Positions 33,101-44,080 of a stretch of DNA of 64,000 bases are shown here, in pieces. A model generated the notes under the pieces. That model saw only the letters and a program-made list of their open reading frames with translations. It was not told the origin of the DNA and ran no database searches. The stretch covers positions 109,384,501 through 109,448,500 of the forward strand of contig CM075669.1 in NCBI GenBank assembly GCA_037962975.1. The letters are read 5' to 3'. The stretch comes from Clitoria ternatea. Its lineage: Eukaryota; Streptophyta; Magnoliopsida; Fabales; Fabaceae. Position 1 is the stretch's first letter. Each line of letters begins with the position of its first letter. The position numbers and the translations under genes are program-made.

Positions 33101-34384
33101 GAAGGGATGAGTTGCTAGATTTTTTCTAAGTTGGAAGGAAGAAAGAAAAGCTAGGCAAAGCAAGCAAAGGAAATGAAAAGATGGATTTTTGCATGTAACT
33201 TCCGTACCCCCCCTTGGAGTCACACGACTGGAGCAAGTGGATGGGAAAGTGTCACACTAATTCCATGAAAGAGAAAGGTGTCAACAACAGCTGAAGATGA
33301 TGTGGAGAAGAGTTGTGCATGGCTGGGACAAGTGTCCAAGTGATGGAGCCATGTTATTGGTTACTTATGCATGCAAGCTTAGGTGTCACATGCAGGACAG
33401 CCAATTGCTCGAAGGTTTAGGGTGTCTTATGGGCCGAATTAGCACATGCACTAAACATAAAAGTTGTATAACTTTTTGTCCTCTTTAAATCCATATAAAG
33501 TACAAAATAATCCATTGGGAATTAATTGAGATATGGCCCAAATAAAAAAAGGGTGTAGGGCTATAACGGGATTTTTGTCCCTTGCACAAATAATTTTTCT
33601 GGGCCAAATAAGATACGAATTGGACTTTGGTTTCTTCATCAATATTATGGAAAAATGTGTTAGGAAACTTTTGGTGAATGCCTTATTCAATTTCATAGCC
33701 ATATGAGAGATTTATGTAGAAAACACTGCACCTAGTGCAAACTGATGCTGGAAAAACATGAATTGGTGTAGTGTTTTAATTTCTGGGAATTATGGGATGA
33801 GAACTGGTCTTAGTGGTCAACATGAAAGTTGTAGATAAATTAAATATGGAGATTTTGGGACAATAATGACTCAAATCTAATATAGTGAGAGAAAATTACG
33901 CCTAAAATACGTACAAATGTGCATTTTGGCTTACCCGGGTAACTTAAATTCAACGTTTTTAAGCTTGGTTGTTTAAAACTGGGTATTGGGCTCTTCACAA
34001 AAGTTATTAGGAATAAAATGAGGGACGCTTCAGGGTAAAAATAATTTACTCAAGTTCCTCGGATAATTTCTAGGCTCAAACCGGGAGTTACTCTGTTTTA
34101 TTGACTTAAAACAGTTACTTAAATATTTATATTTGAATTACTTAATGTTTTATTTTACAAATCTATGTTATTAGAGTGTTATTAAACACATTATTATGTT
34201 ATCCTAGTTATCTCAATTAATCACATAATTAAAGTTATAACCTCTACCTTACAATCTCAAAATCTCTTTAAAACAGACATATAATCGAGTTGGCTGTAGC
34301 CCAAAAATCAGTACACATAAAATTATCACAAATTACAAACAACTGGTCTCAAGGACCTATTATACAAAAATGAGGGCTGTTACA
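30122..34384 (-). repeat. Tekay element 3' LTR (4263 bp)
   Basis: Plus-strand ends TGTGACACCC ... GAGGGCTGTTACA. Aligns with 39098-42023 except that 32041-33372 is absent from the partner. The scattered short ORFs (for example 32741-32950, 33297-33488) lack domains. Confidence 0.95.
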
Positions 34385-34400
34385 CTCTCCCCTCCTTTTA
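34385..34400 (-). other. Tekay polypurine tract
   Basis: In element sense AAAAGGAGGGGAGAG directly precedes the LTR start TGTAACAGCC. Confidence 0.9.
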
Positions 34401-34419
34401 GAAATTTCATCCCAAAATT

Positions 34420-34698
34420 TCACCTAGTGCTAGCAAACAAATGAGGATAAAGAGTTCGCATCTTTTCCTCAAGCTCCCACGTAGCATTTCCTTCGTCAGA
34501 CTGACTCCAGATGACCTTTACCAAGGATACATCCTTCCCTCTTAGTTGCTTCAGACGACTATATGAAATCTTCACTGGTACAGCCTTATAGGCAAGGTTT
34601 TCTTTAAGATCAAGCTGATCAGGTTTCAGGATATGATCAGAATGTGGTACATATTTCTGGAGTTGAAAGACATGAAAGACATTATGAAGGTTAACCAA
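34420..34698 (-). CDS. Tekay integrase C-terminal chromodomain segment (92 codons)
   Basis: Open segment ending the pol polyprotein 36 bp from the LTR. VFHVFQLQKYVPHSDHILK is the GPF/Y-to-chromodomain junction of Tekay integrases. It is followed by NLAYKAVPVKISYSRLKQLRGKDVSLVKVIW and EGNATWELEEKMRTLYPHLF, the plant group II chromodomain with its conserved Trp-Glu. Chromodomains of this kind steer integration into heterochromatin by binding chromatin marks; that role is family knowledge and was not shown here. The leading Met is internal to the polyprotein. Confidence 0.88.
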   Translation of the reverse strand: MVNLHNVFHVFQLQKYVPHSDHILKPDQLDLKENLAYKAVPVKISYSRLKQLRGKDVSLVKVIWSQSDEGNATWELEEKMRTLYPHLFASTR

Positions 34699-35867
34699 TT
34701 CAGGAGGTAGAGCGATGTGATAAGCACTCGGCCCAATTCTTTCAAGAATTTGATATGGTCCTCAATACTTGGGACTTAACTTCTTTGTCATCAAGGCTCT
34801 TCCTACTCCCGTTACAGGAGTGACTCGTAGAAAAACGTGATCTCCTTCCTCAAACTTGAGGGGTTTTCGACGATTGTCGTAATAGCTTTTCTGATGGTCT
34901 TGAGAAGTTTTCATCGCTTCTTGAATTCCTTTAATTTGATTTGTGGTTTTCTGGATGACCGTTGGCCCAATTACAGCCTTCTCTCCTGCCTCGAACTAAC
35001 ACAAGGGCGTGCGACACTTTCTTCCATACAAAGCTTCATACGACATCATCCCGATGCTAGTGTGGTAACTGTTGTATAGGTGAATTCCACAAACGGTAGA
35101 TACTCTTGTCAACTCCCAACATGCTCAAGCATACACATCCTTAGGAGATCCTTAAGAGTCCTAATGGTATGCTCAGACTGACCATCTGTCTGAGGGTGAT
35201 ATGCTAAACTCAGCTTTAATTGGGTTCCTAATGCTTGCTGTAAGCTTTCTCAGAAATGTGAAGTGAAACAGGGATCTCTATCAGATACAATAGTAGATGG
35301 CACTTTATGCAATCTAACTATCTCTCTGATGCATATCTACGTAAGTTTCTCTAAAGAATATTTCATGTTAAACGAAATGAAATGCACGGTCTTTGTAAGT
35401 CCATCCATAACTACCCAGATTATATCACATCTAGCTGGAGTCCTTGGAAATCCAGATACAAAATCCATGGCAATCTCGTCCCACTTCCATTCAGGAATCT
35501 CCAAAGGTTGAAGAGTTCCATACGGTTGTTGTTACTCGACCTTTATCTTTTGACAAGTCAAACAATTACTGACATATTCAGCGATGTCCTTCTTCATCCC
35601 TTGCTACCAGAACACCTTCTTCAGGTCTTGGTACATCTTTGTCGCTCTGGGGTGCACACTATACTTACTTTTATGAGCTTCCTCAAGGATGGATCTTCTT
35701 AAATTAGCATTTTCAAGTACACATAGCCTTTCATGATACCTGATTACTCCCTATTTATCTAGCACAAATTCTCCATGCTTCGCTTTCTTGAGCTACTTCT
35801 GTAGAGTCCCATCAGACAATTGGGCTTTCTTAACTTGATTCAAGAACTCATTGAAGACTTTTAGTAG
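34699..35867 (-). pseudogene. Tekay integrase zinc and catalytic domains, broken
   Basis: One minus-strand frame reads the H-H-C-C module (AHKSKYSVHPRATKMY ... CLTCQKIK) at about 35540-35670. The core follows: EWKWDEIAMDFVSGFPR (first Asp), IVSDRDPCFTSHF (second Asp) and YHPQTDGQSEHTIRTL (Glu), so the D,D,E triad is visible. Stops interrupt at codons where relatives have Trp or His: after KVFW, after KVE, and after FTSHF. From about 35010 leftward the frame shifts toward the chromodomain segment. It would join new element DNA to the host chromosome. Confidence 0.85.
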
Positions 35868-36935
35868 TCAAACCATCAGACTTCCTACTCTGGGTGACAC
35901 AGCGAGATTCAAATCGTAGAACTGTTCCACTAGCTCAAGCTCCTTTGCCATCATGTAGGACAAATGCAATGCCTTCCTGCTGAGCACATTGGCTACTACG
36001 TTTGCCTTTCCTAGATGATAATGAAGCTCAAAGTCATAATCTTTAATAAACTCCATCCATCGTCGCTGCCTCATGTTCATCTCTTTCTGATCAAAGAGAC
36101 ATTTCAAGCTCTTGTGATCGCTGAAAACCTCTAACTTAGTCCCGTATAGATAGTGGCTCCAGATTTTCAAGGCGAAAACAACCGTGGCTAACTCCAAGTC
36201 GTGCGTCAGATAATTTACTTCATGGGGTCTCAACTGACGAGATGAGTAAGCCACTACCTTCCTCTCTTGCATCAACACGCATCCTAAACCTTGCCCCGAT
36301 GCATCACAATACACTTCATATGATTTAGCAGGATTAGGCAAAATCAGAATTGGCGCGCTAGTCAGCTTCTTTCTAAGCTCCAGGAAACTACTATCGCAAT
36401 TGTCGCTCCATACGAAAGGCTGATCTTTACAAGTCAACTTGGTCAAAGGGGAAGCTATCCAAGAGAATTTTTCGATAAATCTTTGATAATAGCCGGTGAG
36501 ACCCAAGAAACTACGAATTTCGGTTATGCTCTTCGACCTTTCCCACTGTAGTACTGCTTTGATCTTGGCGAGATCTACGGCGATACCTTTTACTGAAATA
36601 ACATGACCTAAGAATTGTACCTCTGTCAGCCAGAACTCACACTTAGACATCTTCGTGTATAATTTCCTTGCGCGTAACATATTCAGAATAGTCCTAAGGT
36701 GCTCTTCATCTTCTTCATCACTCTTGGAGTACACCAAAATATCGTCGATAAATACAACCATAAATTTATCGAGATACGGGTAGAAGATACGATTCATATA
36801 ATCCATGAAAACAGCAGGTGCGTTTGTGACTCTAAATGGCATAACAAGATACTCATAGTGACTGTAGCGAGTCTGAAATACCGTCTTTGGAACATTTTTC
36901 TTCTTCACTCGAATTTGATGGTAGCCTGACCTCAA
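35868..36935 (-). CDS. Tekay reverse transcriptase-RNase H segment (355 codons)
   Basis: The longest open segment in the window. RT: RSGYHQIRVKKKNVPKTVFQTRY, MPFRVTNAPAVFMDYMNRIF (usually FGLTNAP; the Gly and Leu differ), VFIDDILVYSKS (F-I-D-D active site intact), FLGHVISVKGIAVD, FLGLTGYYQRFIEKFS. RNase H: YEVYCDASGQGLGCVL (Asp), a helix around HDLELATVVFALKIW (Glu), and VFSDHKSLKCLF (Asp), then LGKANVVANVLSRK. The start is internal: the first RT motifs lie upstream at 36963-37184 past one stop (at about 36965). Confidence 0.92.
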   Translation of the reverse strand: MRSGYHQIRVKKKNVPKTVFQTRYSHYEYLVMPFRVTNAPAVFMDYMNRIFYPYLDKFMVVFIDDILVYSKSDEEDEEHLRTILNMLRARKLYTKMSKCEFWLTEVQFLGHVISVKGIAVDLAKIKAVLQWERSKSITEIRSFLGLTGYYQRFIEKFSWIASPLTKLTCKDQPFVWSDNCDSSFLELRKKLTSAPILILPNPAKSYEVYCDASGQGLGCVLMQERKVVAYSSRQLRPHEVNYLTHDLELATVVFALKIWSHYLYGTKLEVFSDHKSLKCLFDQKEMNMRQRRWMEFIKDYDFELHYHLGKANVVANVLSRKALHLSYMMAKELELVEQFYDLNLAVSPRVGSLMV

Positions 36936-37430
36936 GTCAATATTAGAGAAAACGAATGCTCCTCACAGCTGATCCATCAAATCATCGATGCGTAGAAGAG
37001 GATACCGATTCTTGATCATGACTTTATTCAGCTGACGGTAGTCCACACATAGGCGCATACTGCCGTCCTTCTTCTTTATTAACAACACTGGAGTTCCCCA
37101 TGGTGAAACACTAGGTTGAATCATTCCTTTTTCCAGAAGTTCCTCGATTTTCTTCTTAAGTTCCTCTAATTCCTTTGGTGACATACGGTACGGAGCAATG
37201 AAGATTGGTCCAGTACCGGGTAGAATATCGATGCTAAACTCAATTTCTCTCTCTGGCGGTATCCCAGGTATATCCTCTGGAAATACTTTGGGGAATTCTT
37301 GAACAACTGGAAGCTGACCAGGCTCTTACTTCTTCTCACACTTGATACTAGCAAGGACCATAAACACTCACACTCCTGATTGGAACAGAGTTACCTCCTG
37401 AGCAACAACAACAGACTCAGATTTTTCAAG
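36936..37430 (-). pseudogene. Tekay RT N-terminal segment and protease-RT linker
   Basis: Open piece 36963-37184 reads MSPKELEELKKKIEELLEKG, PWGTPVLLIKKKDGSMRLCVDYRQLNK and YPLLRIDDLMDQL, then a TGA where relatives have a sense codon before GAFVFSNIDL. The last motif carries the first RT catalytic Asp. Upstream (37200-37430) frames read linker sequence with stops. The RT is split into two pieces by this single stop region. Confidence 0.85.
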
Positions 37431-37886
37431 CTAAGAGCGCTCAGGTGTCGTGACTCCGTAGGATATAAACTTACTATGACAATCGATTAGAACGTGATTG
37501 GCAGTAAGCCAATCCATTCCCAGAACAATATCTAGATCAATCAAGGGTAAACAGATTAGGTCCACCTGGTAGGACCTTCCATCAATAGTGATGGGGCAAT
37601 TCATACACATGACAGAAGAACTTGTAGGTTCATTAGCAGCAGTAACAACAATCATTTTACCAGATAAGGGGGTTAATGGTAATTTCAAATGCTTCACATA
37701 ATCTTCAAAGATAAATAAGTGAGTGGCTCCAGAATCATATAACACATTCAGAAGTACTTCACCTATAAAGCATGTACCTTGCACCAGGTCATTCTTTTTT
37801 GCAACCTCTGCTCGTGAAGACTCTAGCATTGCCCCCACCTCTGCCCGATGTAGCATTCCTCGGTCCTTGTTGAGCATTACCACCAC
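37431..37886 (-). CDS. Tekay aspartic protease segment (151 codons)
   Basis: Retropepsin-like fold by motif: VLYDSGATHLFIFEDYVK holds the catalytic D-S-G and the usual ATHSF (here ATHLF). Then come a beta-rich stretch ending MNCPITIDGRSYQVDLICLP and DIVLGMDWLTANHVLIDCHS, the second hallmark. No stop interrupts the active-site region, so it is one of the better preserved domains. It overlaps the gag end (37789-38151) in a different frame, so a frameshift lies between gag and protease. The Met at 37886 is internal to the polyprotein. Confidence 0.88.
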   Translation of the reverse strand: MVVMLNKDRGMLHRAEVGAMLESSRAEVAKKNDLVQGTCFIGEVLLNVLYDSGATHLFIFEDYVKHLKLPLTPLSGKMIVVTAANEPTSSSVMCMNCPITIDGRSYQVDLICLPLIDLDIVLGMDWLTANHVLIDCHSKFISYGVTTPERS

Positions 37887-38900
37887 CTTGATGGTTCAGA
37901 TTCGCCATTCTGGGATTATTGACTGACGCACTAGCAGCTGGTCCTCCATTCCCACAGCCTGCAGGACATCCTATCTGACTTCTAACTTCCCTCTTTGGGA
38001 AATTCAGATTCTTCTCGGGACAGACGATACTCTTGTGCCCGGTCTTTCCACAGTTAAAACAAGTTAAGGCCTTTCTAGGGCAATCCCTAGCGAAGTGAGG
38101 TCCTCCACAACCATAGCATCTTATAGAGGATTGATCACTCTGAGTTCTCACGGGTCCACTAGGTCTACTGAAATTTGGTCGGGAATAAGGCTTCCCTGAC
38201 CTGAAGTCCTTCTGGGGTCACTTGTCAAATATACGTCGCTCTGGCCTATAACTGGAAGTTCCTTTCAATCTCTGGGTTGACATATGTTTATAGATACGGC
38301 ACCTGTCAACCAAAGTAGTGAACTGAGTGATTTGCTGGCAGCAGATCGCCTGACGGATATCCTGACGTAGCCCTCCTTCAAACTTAGCGCATCAAGAAGC
38401 CTCATTCATCTAAGTATAGTACAGATAACATCTCGCCAATTCATCAAACTTTGCTGTGTACTCCCCTACTGTAATGAATCCTTGCCTCAGATTGAAGAAT
38501 TCTTGCTCCTTCTGCCTCCTGATGTCTTCAGGAAAATACTTAGCCAGAAATTCAGTCTTAAACCATTCCCAAGTAATCCCAGCTCCATCAGCAGTCATTC
38601 GCACCCTCACGTGAGTTCACCAGTGCTTAGCTTCTCCCATTAGCATGAAAGTAGCATAGATCACCCTGTCGTTGTCCTCACATCGTATAGTTGTGAAGAT
38701 TTTTTCCATCTGCTCAATCTATAGTTAAGCTCCTTCAGGATCAAAACCTCCCTTGAATTGCGTAGGATGGTTCTTTGGAAGTTGACAAGTCCTTGGTTGT
38801 GCCTCGGTGGAGCTTGGGGAGAATTCACCCCCTGACATTCCAGAGCTGCTACCATCCTATCCAACAAAGCGTTCAACGTTACATTGTTTCGGTATGCCAT
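37789..38900 (-). pseudogene. Tekay gag, broken
   Basis: Starts MAYRNNVTLNALLDRMVAAL at 38900, about 200 bp after the 5' LTR. The capsid-like part reads across frames: EKIFTTIRCEDNDRVIYATFML, then TWEWFKTEFLAKYFPEDIRR and EFFNLRQGFITVGEYTAKFDELAR (open 38410-38610). The nucleocapsid (37789-38151) has two well-kept knuckles, CYGCGGPHFARDC and CFNCGKTGHKSIVC. Stops near 38400 and 38218 and a frameshift near 38800 inactivate it. Confidence 0.86.
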
Positions 38901-39076
38901 GACGACTGAAAGAAAAGCAGAGTTTAACAGAAATTCAATGAGTCTCCCTTCATCGAAAGGCTCCATAGAGACAGACAAGTAGTCAAATCCTATTGAGCGA
39001 GTATCAACACCTCGTGAACAACTCTAATGAGTACGAGGGAACCTTAGCGGTCCACACCCCAAGCTTAAAGAATCGA

Positions 39077-39092
39077 CCATGCTCTAATACCA
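39077..39092 (-). other. Tekay primer-binding site (tRNA-Met type)
   Basis: Five bases past the 5' LTR, the minus strand reads TGGTATTAGAGCATGG. The initiator tRNA-Met complement begins TGGTATCAGAGC, so the first twelve bases differ at one position. Confidence 0.88.
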
Positions 39093-39097
39093 CCAAT

Positions 39098-42023
39098 TGT
39101 GACACCCTCCATTAATTAGGATAAATTCCCACACTAGAACGTCCTACTTAATTAAGGAGTCACAAAAAATGGGAGTATTTTTTTTGAATGGTGATCATCA
39201 GCACATGATTTAAAATAATATATTACATAGATCGATTCTTTCAACATAAGAGTATTTAAAAGAGTACGGAGCTCACAGGCTCCCAACGACTACTACAAAA
39301 TAAAAGCATAACAAAAATGTCGAGTCTATAATGATCTCGACCAAACAAAGAATATACACAGATGACGCTTTCAACTGGCGGCTCCTACTACAGATATTCC
39401 AAATTCTGCCCACACTCGCCTTGTCCTTCAACTGATGATCATGGAAAGGAAAAACAATATACACAACAACAAAAAGGGGTGAGTATAAAGCTTTTAACCC
39501 ATAACATATACATACAAGGGTGGCTCAATATTTTGAATAATAGAAAAGATTACATACAGCATACCTTAGAACAGAAATACAAAACTTCACATACCCAATT
39601 GTCAACAACAATCAGAGGGTTAGTCATATAATGATGGCATGTTATGCATGTGTTAGGTTCAATTACTATAACTCATAATTCATTACCAGTATAAAATGGG
39701 GTCCAGCTTCCACTCATCAATCTCAAACATCAAGACTCATGTGCACAACCCGCCATCCTTATCTCTCCTGCCCAACTAGAGAGACCGGAGATCTCCTCGT
39801 TTTGGTTTTCACAAAAGGGTAAGAACTTACGGTCCCAACATCAAAATGGCCAATAATCAACATCATACATCACCACAGAATGGGCACTCCACGGTCATAG
39901 AAACCCCAGCCTCTTGTCGAAGTACATCAGCGGTTGGCACGAGCTATCCGGCGTCGAGCGTGAATCTGAGCCATTGGAGGTCTGTCCCCGATATACTCCC
40001 AACATCGCCCTCAGGGGATCGAGATGCTTGTTGTTTCTTCAGTGTACCCATCACTGTAAGCTCTAGGGGAATATCCAACATCCCTCCTCAACTCCATATG
40101 CAAAATTCCATGCACTTATGTTAAATACTAGGGTACCCGGAGTTTAGACGGAACCTAACTCATATAGCGTATTTATCCTTAAAACTTATAAATATCGAAC
40201 CATAAATCTTTTCATGTTGTAGGGGCTAAGTCTCAAGATTCAATACTACTAAAAATTCACTTCATGAAAATTTCCAAAGTTATTTACTAACAATTCTTTT
40301 AAGAAAATTCTCTACTGTAAAATATACAATTTATTTATATAATAGATATCTAAGTAAGAGAGGTAACATAAAATTTCAACTATTTTTCTTATAATTTAAG
40401 AAAATCCAATGTTTCCTTAGGTGTAAGGTATAAAAGTTTTTCTCGATTTTTTTTCGATTACTAAAGTCGTTTCATCATATTTACTTATAATAAATCAAGA
40501 ACTTGATTTTATCTTTCTAAAATTTTTCATAAAATAATAGATGAAATTTTTATAAGGTATTTCTCCTAATTCTACATTAAAAATGAAAGAATCTTTTTTT
40601 TAAAGTAAATATACAATGTAGTAAATTTTCATTTCGTTGTCAAAACATCATTTTTGTCGTATTTGGCCTGTAAAATTCCGATTCGAGTGATTCCAAAGCC
40701 AAAAGTGTTTAATTTTGAAAATACTAACTAAATAAAGTAAAAATAAAAATAAAATCTTTCAAGAAAATAGGCCCTACATGAAATTTCAACAAATGCCAAA
40801 GTTTGTCATTCCAACATTTGTAAAAATGCGTTTTAAGGACAAATAGCGCGTCAAAATTTATCCAACCAATTTTTCTTCTTTGGATATTTTTTTCTCATGC
40901 TCAAAATTCATCTTTCATGCCAAAAAATAATTCTCCTAAACAGTTTTACCATTTTATTTCGTTTGCCCACAAAAACATGTCTTATACCGTTTTCGACGTT
41001 TCGTTCGTGCCTAATTAGCAAGCTTAGGTGTCACATGCAAGATAGCCACTTTCTCGAAGGTTTAGGGTGTCTTATGGGCCGAATTAGCAAATGGGATAAA
41101 CATCAAAGTTGTAGAACTTTCTTTTATATTTAAATCCATATAAAGTACAAAAAACTCCATTGACAATTGTGTGAGATATGGCCCAAAAACTAAAATGGTG
41201 CAGGGTTGTGACGGGATTTTTGTCCCTTGCACAAATATTTTTTCTGGGCCAAATGGGCTGTGAATTGGACTTTGGTTTCTTCATCAAATTTGTGGAAAAA
41301 TGTGTTAGGAAACTTTTATTGAAGGCTTCATTCAATTTCATGGCCATATGGGAGAGTTATGTAGAAACACTGCACCTAGTCCAAACTGATGCTGGAAAAA
41401 CATGAATTGGTGTAGTGTTTTAATTTCTGGGAATTATGAGATGAGAACTGGTCTTAGTGGTCAACATAAAAGTTGTAGATAAATTTAATACGAATATTTT
41501 GGGATAAGAATGACTTGAATCCAATATCGGGAGAGAAAGTTACGCCTAAAATACATACAGACACGTATTTCGGCTTACCCGGGTAACTTAAATTCAATGT
41601 TTTTAAGCTTGGTTGTTTAAAACTGGGTGTTGGGCTCTTCACGAAAGTTGTTAGGAATAACATGAGGGAATTTTTGGGATAAACATAATTTACTCAAGTT
41701 CCTCAGATAATTTCTGGGCTCAAACCGGGAGTTACTCAATTTTATTGACTTAAAACAGTTACTTAAATATTTATATTTGAATTACTTAATGTTTTATTTT
41801 ACAAATCTATGTTATTAGAGTGTTATTAAACACATTATTATGTTATCCTAGTTATCTCAATTAATCACATGATTAAAGTTAGAACCTCTACCTTACACTC
41901 TCAAAATCTCTTTAAAACAGACATATAATCGAGTCGGTCGTAGCCCAAAGTACACATAAAATTATCACAAAATACAAACAACTGGTCTCAAAGACCTATC
42001 ATACAAAAATGAGGGCTGTTACA
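39098..42023 (-). repeat. Tekay element 5' LTR with internal deletion (2926 bp)
   Basis: Same ends as 30122-34384. At about 41013 the sequence jumps from GTTCGTGCCTAA directly to TTAGCAAGCTTAGGTGTC, skipping what is 1332 bp (32041-33372) in the other LTR. That segment also has a counterpart in the third, diverged LTR at 21737-24093, so deletion here is more likely than insertion there. Confidence 0.93.
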
Positions 42024-42028
42024 TCTAT
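42024..42028. repeat. Target-site duplication TCTAT, right copy (Tekay element)
   Basis: Pairs with 30117-30121. Confidence 0.95.
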
Positions 42029-42632
42029 TATCCCTCTATTATTTTTATTTCCTCTCATCAGATCATGTGTATTCAATATGGTTATCTTCTTATTGTTTCA
42101 TAGTCCGCCTCCGCCCTCATTCTTAATAGCTCATCTTGTGGTCTACAGTTGACTCTATGATGTCCCTTTTTTATGTTGATATCAAAAGGGGGAGTAGAGT
42201 ATAGTCTTTTATGGGTTCGAGTCAATATATCTTTTAGGAGGAGTAGAGTAAAAATAAATGTCTTGTAATTTTTTTTGTTGCTCTGACCATCTGTGATTAA
42301 TAAAATCTGTTTTTGCTCTAAAAAAAGTTTTAGATAAATATTCTCTAATTTCTATAACCAGACCTATGCTCTAATATTTTTTATGTGCGATATATTACTC
42401 TAATCACATAGCTACTCTGATTATTTGTTTTTTTCTTAAGAAGAAAAATTTGCTCTGATCATCACAAGTCTGGTTTGGATAACTGATCTGCTCTGATAAG
42501 TCAAAATTTGCTTTGATCATATATCTATTTTGGCTATCTATTTAAAAACATCAGTCTTATATGCTCTAATCCTTGTTTGAAATCTGCTTTAACATCAATG
42601 CATATAATTTTCTGAATAAATGTTCTGATGCC
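42029..42632 (+). other. Copia element 2 region downstream of env-like ORF
   Basis: Non-coding. Contains GATATCAAAAGGGGGAGTAG (about 42178-42197), matching GATCACAAAAGGGGGAGAAT at about 20195 in copia element 1, which confirms that the Tekay insertion split one sirevirus 3' region. A repeated TGCTCTGATCAT-type phrase follows at 42340-42620. Confidence 0.6.
42628..42632. repeat. Target-site duplication ATGCC, left copy
   Basis: Perfect match to 43970-43974; flanks the solo LTR. Confidence 0.92.
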
Positions 42633-43969
42633 TGTTAGTCCTTAATTTATGGTTATTTTTATAATAAAAATTATGAGAAAATAAATAAAAGTTAGTTAAA
42701 TAGAAATAAATTTAGGTTTTAGTGCAAATAAATGGAAGTTATTGAATTTAACTTGGCATGACCCATTTTTTCTATTTTTGCAACAAATGTTTAAGGTTTA
42801 AAAGTGGAAATTCAAGCAAAAATAGAAGGCTGACGTGTAGCATCAACCCTACGCTTAGCATCAGGATTTTGACCCTGACGCTACGCATCAGGCCCGCACG
42901 TAGCGTCAGGTGCTATGTGTATCCCACTAATAGGTGGAATTACACTCTAAAAAGGGCCAAATGATTATGCAAAATAGACAATCCACTACAGAACAAGGCA
43001 TAAACGCAGTGGGGAACAAGAATTTACATTTGTCTACACATTATTGGGACAATTATGGCTAAAAATTAAGAAAATTAATGGAGTCTGAGTCAGAGGCCTG
43101 ACGCATAGTGCCACACCCACGTGTAGCGTCAGGCCCAAACTTCTCCACTATAAATAGGGCTATTTGGCATAGGTTTCAGCATCCCTTAAGCATCTAATTC
43201 ATAGTGTTTAGTGTTGAGTTTCGAAAATAGCTTTCATATACTTGAGATTATTATTTTAGTGTTGTTTCCTTTCGTGTTATGAAATATTTGTCAAGTTCAG
43301 TTAAGTGTTCGTCATGTCTCCACTTGTAAGTGTGCTTTTTTACTTTCACCATGTGTAACTAATCTGTTTATGTTGGAATTGATGAACCAACCTATGAATA
43401 TGATGTTGTGATTATGAATTATGCATGTTTATGATTCAAGTTCTATGTCAGTATTTTAACCTTTTATTAGTATGAACTTCAAATGAGAGAATGATCTTCA
43501 TGCGTGTTAAAAACCATTTTAATGGAAGTAAAAGTTGAATTACCCTTAATATATCAATTACTAGGGATAGAGTTGGTAATTATTATTGTGTTAAGGCCAA
43601 CACTTAAAGCAAGTTTTTACTGAGAAAGCATCTGAGGGATAAAGCTTTAAGGTAACTATTTAGAATTTATGCAACGAGAGATTGAGTTTAATGATTTTAA
43701 GCTGCAATGACATAAACTTGGTGTTTAAATATGCATGTTTATAATTACTATGTTATATTCTAGTGAAAGGATCCTAATTCCAATTGTATAATTTGTGAAT
43801 ATTGTACAATTTGTATATGAAACATTCTTTTGTTAATAAGTTTTGATACTTTTACCATAGTAAATAAGAATTACTGTTATTCACTGAAACCAATCAATCC
43901 TTGAGGGAACAATATCTAAACTTTTAAAAACTACAATGATAAATTGGTATGGTTGCCAAATGACCAACA
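42633..43969 (+). mobile_element. Solo LTR, probably Tat/Ogre-type gypsy (1337 bp)
   Basis: Starts TGTTAGTCCTTAATTT and ends TTGCCAAATGACCAACA with TG...CA ends and perfect ATGCC duplications. The end sequence resembles that of plant Tat-clade LTRs just before their primer site; this assignment rests on memory of the family and is tentative. A TATA box lies at 43149. Three to four GC-rich units (CACGTAGCGTCAGG, GACGCTACGCATCAGG, CCTGACGCATAGTGCC) occur upstream of it at 42833-43135. No coding sequence. Confidence 0.85.
43149..43156 (+). promoter_or_regulatory. TATA box of the solo LTR
   Basis: CTATAAATAGGG is a textbook plant TATA element, about 315 bp after the first GC-rich repeat unit and in the expected middle part of the LTR. 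Confidence 0.7.
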
Positions 43970-43974
43970 ATGCC
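43970..43974. repeat. Target-site duplication ATGCC, right copy
   Basis: Pairs with 42628-42632. Confidence 0.92.
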
Positions 43975-44070
43975 ATATGAAATCTAATGCTTTTGTACTT
44001 TCTTTCTGATATGCTTTGGTTATCATAGACTTTATTTAAATAAAAGACTTAATGTTTGCTATCAATAAAT

Positions 44071-44080
44071 AGGGGGAGAT
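44071..44080 (+). other. Copia element 2 polypurine tract
   Basis: AGGGGGAGAT directly before the LTR start TGTTAGAACC; equivalent to AAGAGGAGAT in copia element 1. Confidence 0.9.

Larger units (their letters stand above)
30122..42023 (-). mobile_element. Tekay/Del-type chromovirus (Ty3/gypsy), complete but inactive
   Basis: An 11.9-kb minus-strand element in gypsy order: 5' LTR (39098-42023), tRNA-Met primer site, gag with two zinc knuckles, protease (DSGATH), RT (FIDD), RNase H, integrase, C-terminal chromodomain, PPT and 3' LTR (30122-34384). The chromodomain and long LTRs opening TGTAACA (element sense) place it in Tekay/Del. Perfect TCTAT duplications flank it. Stops and frameshifts occur in gag, RT and integrase. 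Confidence 0.93.

Noticed and set aside
32041..33372. Considered as an insertion in the Tekay 3' LTR
   Set aside because: No target duplication or element ends; an equivalent segment exists in the older chromovirus LTR, so deletion from the other LTR explains it better.
32741..33488. Several 60-85-codon ORFs in the Tekay 3' LTR
   Set aside because: The region is LTR by alignment with the older LTR copy; no conserved frame across copies.
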